Shown piece by piece: positions 58,276 to 64,000 of a DNA stretch of 64,000 nucleotides. Position 1 is the first letter of the stretch. Each line of letters begins with the position of its first letter. Source of the stretch: Hypholoma sublateritium FD-334 SS-4 (taxonomy: Eukaryota; Basidiomycota; Agaricomycetes; Agaricales; Strophariaceae); assembly GCA_000827495.1 (NCBI GenBank), contig KN817621.1:81839-145838 (forward strand), given 5' to 3'. The position numbers and the translations under genes were made by a program. The notes beneath the pieces were generated by a model. The model worked only from the letters and a program-made list of their open reading frames with translations, was not told the DNA's origin and ran no database searches.

Positions 58276-59489
58276 GCCGTCGTCGAGGATCCGCATGGTG
58301 CCGTGACCCTCGCCATCTGCGCCCTCGCAGACCTGCACCTCGAGCAGGTGCGCGTCTCGCAGGGGCTCGAGGCGCCCAACTCGTCGGAGACGTCGCATGC
58401 GACGTACCTCATAAACGAGGCCCTCTTCCGCCTCGAGACGAACAAGACGGCGAACGGCTTCCACACAGACCACGACGCAATCGCCGCCCCGCACCTCCTC
58501 AGCCTCTCGCAGCTCTCGGGCGGCGGCAGCGACTGGGAGACGCCGTTCGCCATCCTCTGCCAGTGGCTGCTCGAGAAGAACCTGCACCGCGCCGACGACC
58601 CANTGCTCGCATTCCACAACCTTGGCCCCGTCGCGCAGCTNTACGTCAAGGTGACCCTCNTAAGTCCGTCTTTTTCGCAGAAGGTGTGCCACACGCTGAC
58701 CGCNGCCCGACGCAGTGGCTCGACGTGTTCTCCAGCCTCTCGGTTACGCGGCCGCCTAAATTCATGGTCCTATGGCAGCGCCTCCTGGGCGAGCAGGGCA
58801 TGTTCGGGGGGGGGGCGAGTTGGAAACACCCTGTCGTCTTCGGATGGACATCCTCACAGGGTGCCCGGATGAGGCGATGATGGCGATCGCTGAGATCTCA
58901 TCGCTCGCGCACTGGAAGGCCGGGCAGCTGCGTAGTGGCTGCCTCAGCTACGTCGAGCTCGTCCAGCGCGGGACCGCCATTGAGCAGGTGCTTACGCGAT
59001 ACCCGAGCGACGCAGCCGCCACCACTGGCACACATGACGCCCCGCATTCGCGGCTGCACAGTTCGGCTGGCGCAGCCCCCTCAGAGGAGGAACATCTTCT
59101 CATGGCAAGCATCTTTCGGGAGGCGGCCAAACTCTACCTGCACACCGTGCTCCGTAACTCGACGCCTGGTACGTTTGGCGTCAGCGTTTGTGTGGCATAG
59201 AAACTGACAGATGGTATTCTATTAAATAGGCGTACCTGAAATCAGCCATGTTATCGCCTGGCTGTTCACCCAGCTTCCGCCGAGTGAACTCGACCGCTCG
59301 CTCATCTTTCCCATCTGCCCCGCGGGGTGCATGACGAACGATTCGACGAAGTGGGATTTCTTCAAGAGCCGCATTCGCGCCTTGAACGAAAACTATGGCA
59401 ATCTGCTTCCGACGCGCCTTCTCATGGAGGCGGTATGGCAGAAGCGGGATGTCGGCGGTAAAGAAATAGATATGCGCGAAACAATATGA
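58276..59489 (+). pseudogene. 5'-truncated Fungal_trans_2-type transcription factor with frame breaks
   Basis: The sequence carries the regulatory domain of Fungal_trans_2 factors: AVVEDPHGAVTLAICALADL, KFMVLWQRLLGEQGMFGGG, MDILTGCPDEAMMAIAEISS, FREAAKLYLHTVLRNSTPG and, after a 61-nt intron (59169-59229), VPEISHVIAWLFTQLPPSEL to EIDMRETI. No Zn2Cys6 DNA-binding domain precedes it; a GH16 fragment is there instead. The reading frame changes twice: near 58,640-58,710, where four N bases lie, and at a run of ten G at 58806-58815. One more G or two fewer would restore the second frame. The breaks may be base-call errors, but the missing 5' part is real in this assembly. Confidence 0.7.
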
Positions 59490-59879
59490 GAACAAGGCCT
59501 TAAGTTGCTCTTGATTTGAAATCCAACGAAACTAAAATTCGCTCGATGATCATTGGTTTTACTGCTATTTTATGGCGACGCACCTAATCGTTTGCCTCGT
59601 CCCGGTCTCCCTCTTCACTTTCTATACCAGCTCCACGTTGCTAGTCGCTGTTTCCTGTATATCTATGTCTATTCATATTGCCTACCTAACTAAATAAAAG
59701 ATGTTGACTGGAATGCGGGGAAAGCAAGCAAGAAAAGCGCGCCTTTATATCCTGAGCACAGCGGCGTTATTGGTGGAGAGGCGAAAGGGCCCGCGCGAAC
59801 AGCGCCCACTTGCAGGGCGCTGTATACACCGCCAAATTGGGCGCGCCGCAGCCGAGGCGGTCCAATAGGCGCTACTTCG
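59490..59879. other. 3' flank and intergenic region
   Basis: Probable 3' untranslated and intergenic sequence between the truncated transcription factor and the minus-strand remnant. AT-rich to about 59,700. No gene seen. Confidence 0.4.
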
Positions 59880-61700
59880 CGTCACATGGGCGGTCGGGCG
59901 CGGAGAAGTCCTCTGCTGATATCCCCTGCTGCCACGTATCGAAGTCGTCTGAGGACCGCATTTGCACGTTCAACGTCCACACAGCGCGCGAACCATGCTC
60001 GTCCTCCACGACGCCACGCTGCCCCGACAGATCTGTGCTATCCGCCAGCATGACGCCTTGCCACCTGTGTCACGCCCGCGGATCGCCTGCGAGGGCTGGC
60101 TCGCGGGCTGCCGCGTGCGCGGCGAAGCTGCACGACTGGCCGGCTCAGATACAGAGGATAACAACATGCCAGCAGCAGACTTGTGCGATGACGACGGTGG
60201 TGCCTCGCGTCTGCGTTCCTTGCCCGTGCGACTGGTGAATGGGGTGTGCGGTGCGTCGATACGCCGCCGCTTCGCGTTGAGGGGAGCTACGTGGGGTGTC
60301 AAGACTAATGTCGATCAAAGTCAAGGAAAATGAACAACGTACTTAGGGAGTCCTGGGAAGGACGCTTCGAGGAAGCACCGCTTTCTTCGTTGAAGGGTAA
60401 CTGGCTGCCCTTGCCGATTTCTTGCGCATAGTTTGCATTATAATGACTGCCGCGATCGTCGAACACGTCGATCGCATCGCTGTCTTTAACAGACGCGTCG
60501 TAAGTTTGGGCGCTCCCTAACTGGGGCAGCGACACGTCCCGCGGCGAGGGATGGACCCCTGCCGCCACTGCAATCTCTGCGGCGAAAATAGCCTCATATT
60601 CTTGGATATACGCCTCGTCGCCGAACACCATCGATTCCGCAAGCTGAGAACCGGGGACCGTCGAATCGCCGTGGCACTAAGATGTTAGTTACACAACTCG
60701 CGAAAAGCCACCGCAAACGGATGAGCGACTCATACTCTGCGACTGCGACTGCGACTGCGACTGCGACTCGGCTACGCCGTCGCCCAGACTATCGCCGCAA
60801 AAAATGCTCCATGCTCGGAGACATACTTTGATCGGCGCGGGATAGGCATCCTTTGGGATATCCGCGCGCGCGTGTGGTACGTCGCCCGCCAGAACGCGTC
60901 GAACGCGAGCGCACCGCCACCGCGGATGTGGCGGAATACCGCCGGCACGAAGTCGGCGATTTTAACCAGCGTCGCGATGGACGGTTCCACCTGGGAGAGC
61001 AGGGCCAGTGGGCGCTTGTACAGGCTCGCCACCCGCAAAAAAAGGCGCCAGCGTGTGCCCGAGATGGACTTGCACCGAACTCATGATTTCGTCGTGAAGA
61101 TCATCCTGCAGTATCTCCCGCTCGTCGGCGACCCAGCATGTCAGACTGTCCTGCATCGTAGACAGAAAACTGACCACTTCGGACGGCGTTGTTGACACCA
61201 GCACCGCGCCAAGAGCACGAAGCAGGTGGTGAACATGCTAGGATAACATCCCCGCAGCCCCGCATCGACGAGCGCGAGCAACCTCTGATCTATCTGCGAG
61301 GTAGACGCCGGATACGATCGCGAAAGCAACGCGTAGAGTTTGCGAGTCAGCCGCTAATCTGCGGTCCGTCAACTATAAGCTCTAATCCACCCGTTCGAAG
61401 AGAAAGGTGCTTACGAGTCACGCTTCGCGTCCGGTAACATTTTCACCAACCGCGAGACGACATCTCGTTCGTCGTTCTCTGAGGTTTTACTTGCGCTATC
61501 GAGTACCGCCTCAGACTTCGAATTCTAGCAGGGAAATATCCCAGGCCCTGTATCACCAACGTTAGCCTTCGCGCGAGAACGTGGACCAAACAATGCGCGA
61601 GGGTGGACTCACCCAATTGGGACAGCCAGAAGCTGGAGCACGTCCCCGCACTCCAACCCCCTCCCGCCGAAGTGCCCACCACGAGCAACGGCAAGCCACA
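59880..61700 (-). pseudogene. Rif1-like telomere/replication-timing protein remnant with several frame breaks
   Basis: Read on the minus strand, pieces in changing frames follow a logical order: ENDERDVVSRLVKMLPDAKR, KLYALLSRSYPASTSQIDQ, LLALVDAGLRGCYPSMFTT, VVSFLSTMQDSLTCWVADE, ASLYKRPLALLSQVEPSIA, VFRHIRGGGALAFDAFWRAT and YPAPIKVCLRAW, then a Gln-Ser repeat. A disordered region with FGDEAYIQEYEAIFAAEIAV and NAKRRRIDAPHTPFTS follows. The helical repeats, FWRAT segment and SQ-rich tail resemble basidiomycete Rif1-like proteins; this is tentative. Breaks occur near a T7 run (61,040), a CG dinucleotide run (60,870), near 61,205 and near 61,525. It could be a decayed gene or an intact one damaged by sequencing errors. 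Confidence 0.4.
60736..60774. repeat. Hexanucleotide microsatellite encoding Gln-Ser repeats
   Basis: CGACTG units repeat five to six times. On the minus strand they encode alternating Ser and Gln in the frame of the Rif1-like remnant, giving a run of SQ sites. Confidence 0.75.
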
Positions 61701-61845
61701 GCTGCCTTGCTGCATCCCTCCTAGCTTCCGTTACCGCTCACACCTCGAGCTCGTACACTGCGTTCGAGAGCGCCGATCCACGACAAGGTTCGCTGCACAA
61801 TATGCGCATTCGGCCGGTGCTGACCTTGCTTTGAACGTGTAGATA

Positions 61846-62505
61846 CGCTCGTCGTCGTCAGCCCGCATAGGTCGCGCTGACGAGCTTGAGGTTCTGTAAA
61901 TATCCCAAAAGGATCTGTCACAAAGTAAGCACCGTCCTCGTGTAGTCCACACAGTGCACTCACCACCCCTCATCGCAGATCGCGCCGAAAGCGACGATGC
62001 ACCCAGTTCGCTCTCTGGATCTCGAGGTGCGCACCATCATCACAGACGGCGCGGCGTTGAGCCCTGTGCGCACACGCCGTGCACACGCGATGGGGGGTAT
62101 TGCGAGGCGCCGAATGCGCGCGCTGCATGTCTTGACTGAGGCCCACTACAACGTGAGTGCACGCTCGTCATTGTCAGTCCGCATATCACGCGCCGACGAA
62201 ATCGAGGTTCTGGCGATCTCGCGGAAGAGTCTGTCACAAAGTAAGCACCACCTGCGTGTATTCCACACAATGCACTCACCATCCCGTCGTCGCAGATCGC
62301 GCTGCACCGTGTTCGCCCTCTAAAGCTCGAGGTGAGCACGCGCCGCACATCATCGGAGACGGTGCGCTGCGCTGATCTGACGCGCCTCGGCAGAGCCTGA
62401 TGACGAGCCGACACCCGGCCTTGCAGGCTCCGCGCGGCGTTGAGCCCTGTGCGCGCATACCATGCACACGTGATGGGGGGGGTATTGCGAAGTGCGCGCC
62501 CTGAC
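61846..62505. repeat. GC-rich direct repeats, period about 316 bp
   Basis: Segment 61846-61985 recurs at 62162-62302, including a nearly identical 49-nt core (61915-61963 and 62231-62279). A second module starting GCGCGGCGTTGAGCCCTGTG occurs at 62049 and 62432. On the minus strand each 49-nt core begins GTGAGTGCA and ends GTGACAG, like a short intron with conserved flanks. The repeat is therefore a duplicated piece of a spliced gene or a repeat that mimics one. I cannot identify a product. Confidence 0.7.
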
Positions 62506-64000
62506 TGCCATGTCCGAGAGCCTACGACGACAACGGGACGGGTGAGTACACATCATACGACGACACGGATGGCGCGCTCACCTCGCTTATACAGCGCACA
62601 CCTTCCACGCACGCCTGATTGCCTGCGCGGCTGGAGCCCACAACGTCCGCGCAGAGCTGGGCGTCGTGAACGCGGTGGACAGGCGCGTCCGTCGCTGACG
62701 TCCGCATCTGCGTGGGCGGCGGCACGCCCGGCGACGAGTAGCGTCCCAGCTCGCGCGCTGCGCGCCGTGCTCTGTCGCCCGCTGGAGTGTCAACGATAGC
62801 CCGCCGCCGACGTTGTCGGATGCAGAGCCCGACCGCAGGCGCGCGGCGGTGAATCGGCTGCTGCAGCGCGTTGACGGCGAGGGGTGGTGCTGCAGTGAAA
62901 CTTCGCCAGGGCGGCGCCGGTGCTGAACGGACGCAGGCGCGAGGTGGCGGAGTGGGTGTCGTGGGCAACGCACAGGTGAGCGTTTTGTCGTCGCCTCGTG
63001 GTTGACATGGTCGCCGTGTGTCGATAGACGGGCTTTGCGGATCGCGCCGCAGCTGAGCGTCGCATCAAACACCTATTATGGGTGTGGTGTTGGCTTGCTG
63101 GCGGCGGCGCGGCACGGAGCACCGTTCCTTGCCCGTCATGCACGGCGGCATCGTTTCTGTGTAGCGACGGTGCGTCGTTCAAGACGAAGGCGAGGCGGAC
63201 TTTGCTCGTCGTCTGCCTTGTGCACGCTGACATCCGCACCTTCCTCGGCCATCTGGGACGACCGGTATGCGCCCCGCTGACGTCGTGAGACCGCCGCTGA
63301 CGGCTGGCAGTTGGACGTCGAGTGTCGTGGGAGGGGTGAGAGCGGTGCGGCGCGAGTGTGGAGCCATCGCGAGGGGCTGTCTGTCTGCGCTTCGACGTCG
63401 CAGATGGTACATGCGCGCACAGAGTCGATGGCGCTGCGGTAATGCGTCAGCGAGCGCTCGCAGTGCCGCGGAGGGAGACACATACCAAGTATTTAGTTAA
63501 GGAGAGCCTGCACGTCCGATAGGAGGCGGCATCGCGCCGCAGAGCGCGTTTTGAGCCCCTGCGCTCCCCTTGAGAAGACTCCGGCGCATGCGCGTCGATG
63601 CAGCCAGGCGGCGGCACTGCTGGAGAGGTTCCTGCGCTGTGCATCTCCAGGGCAACGTCGAATGCACGCCGCCTGCGCCGCGCGTCTTACAGCACCCCGT
63701 CTTGCTGAGTCCATCGCCCCGCGCTGATACGGCTGCAATCGGTCTATGCGTGTAAATCCGCTAGATTTTCGATTTTAGCCGTACTCCACTATTTAGACAA
63801 GGGGAGCTAGGAGGTACCCGACCTAGCTAGCTCCAGTGAAATAACAGAGACATAAGCACCTACTCAGAGACTGTGACAGACAGCAATTGACTCGTGCAGA
63901 TATGTACGCAGTTAATAAACTCAGAGACAGTAAAACTCAGAACGGGTATTGGTGGTCGAGACTACCCAAATGGAGTCCTGCTAGCTCACACAAATATATC
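62506..64000. other. GC-rich stretch without a recognisable gene, then an AT-richer end
   Basis: Open frames overlap on all strands to about 63,750 and none shows domains or splice structure. The words CGCTGACGTCCGCAT and CGCTGACATCCGCAC at about 62,694 and 63,225 are faint echoes of the repeats upstream. The last 240 bases are less GC-rich and contain no gene. No telomere repeat is present. Confidence 0.4.

Noticed and set aside
63760..64000. Telomere or terminal repeat at the right end
   Set aside because: No TTAGGG-type repeats or inverted terminal sequence seen.

Overview
The window is eukaryotic nuclear DNA, almost certainly from an agaricomycete (mushroom-forming or wood-decay basidiomycete). 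The evidence is: genes cut by many short GT-AG introns (mostly 47-63 nt), dense packing on both strands, tandem families typical of Agaricomycetes (F-box-like proteins, alpha-arrestin-like proteins, a Fungal_trans_2 factor, GH16) and clear fungal housekeeping orthologues. There are no bacterial operons, phage, CRISPR arrays or telomere repeats, and I found no convincing tRNA or rRNA.

Layout. 1-3.9 kb: a decayed coding remnant, a Pro/Ser-rich ORF, one small spliced gene and an AT-rich repeat block. 4.7-13.7 kb: a minus-strand cluster of three paralogous alpha-arrestin-like genes, each ending in a PPxY motif, with a secreted serine carboxypeptidase between the first and second. 14.5-17.4 kb: SDE2 (splicing factor with a ubiquitin-like N-terminus) divergent from a DUF1295 membrane protein. 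17.4-21.5 kb: no recognisable gene. 21.6-27.1 kb: a very large Pps1-like dual-specificity phosphatase. 28.2-33.9 kb: two tandem MFS drug-efflux-type transporters. 34.8-39.9 kb: a housekeeping block of Hsp10, eIF6, NDUFAF7/MidA methyltransferase and FRA10AC1, with divergent promoters. 40.1-50.2 kb: four tandem F-box-like paralogues; between the second and third lie an unknown basidiomycete-type gene and a Gly-rich low-complexity gene. 50.2-64 kb: GC-rich microsatellites, ambiguous bases, roughly 180-bp tandem repeats and mostly broken genes: a GH16 fragment abutting a 5'-truncated Fungal_trans_2 factor, a Rif1-like gene with several frame breaks, and a roughly 316-bp GC-rich repeat.

How the genes relate. 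The core genes serve splicing (SDE2, FRA10AC1), mitochondrial protein folding and complex I assembly (Hsp10, NDUFAF7), ribosome biogenesis (eIF6) and signalling (phosphatase). The amplified families (arrestin-like, MFS, F-box-like) fit environmental adaptation through transporter turnover, efflux and targeted protein degradation.

I see no wholly new system. The strongest observations are: the arrestin array with conserved PY motifs around a protease gene; the F-box-like array, where a conserved intron is hidden by lengths divisible by three and explains an apparent frameshift in copy D; the Hsp10 gene whose first coding exon is only the ATG, with a heat-shock-element-like site just upstream; the GH16/transcription-factor junction; and the repeat-rich, frame-broken last 13 kb, where assembly errors and real decay must be told apart.

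All gene models are hand-spliced from the sequence. Family names come from motif recognition, not database searches.
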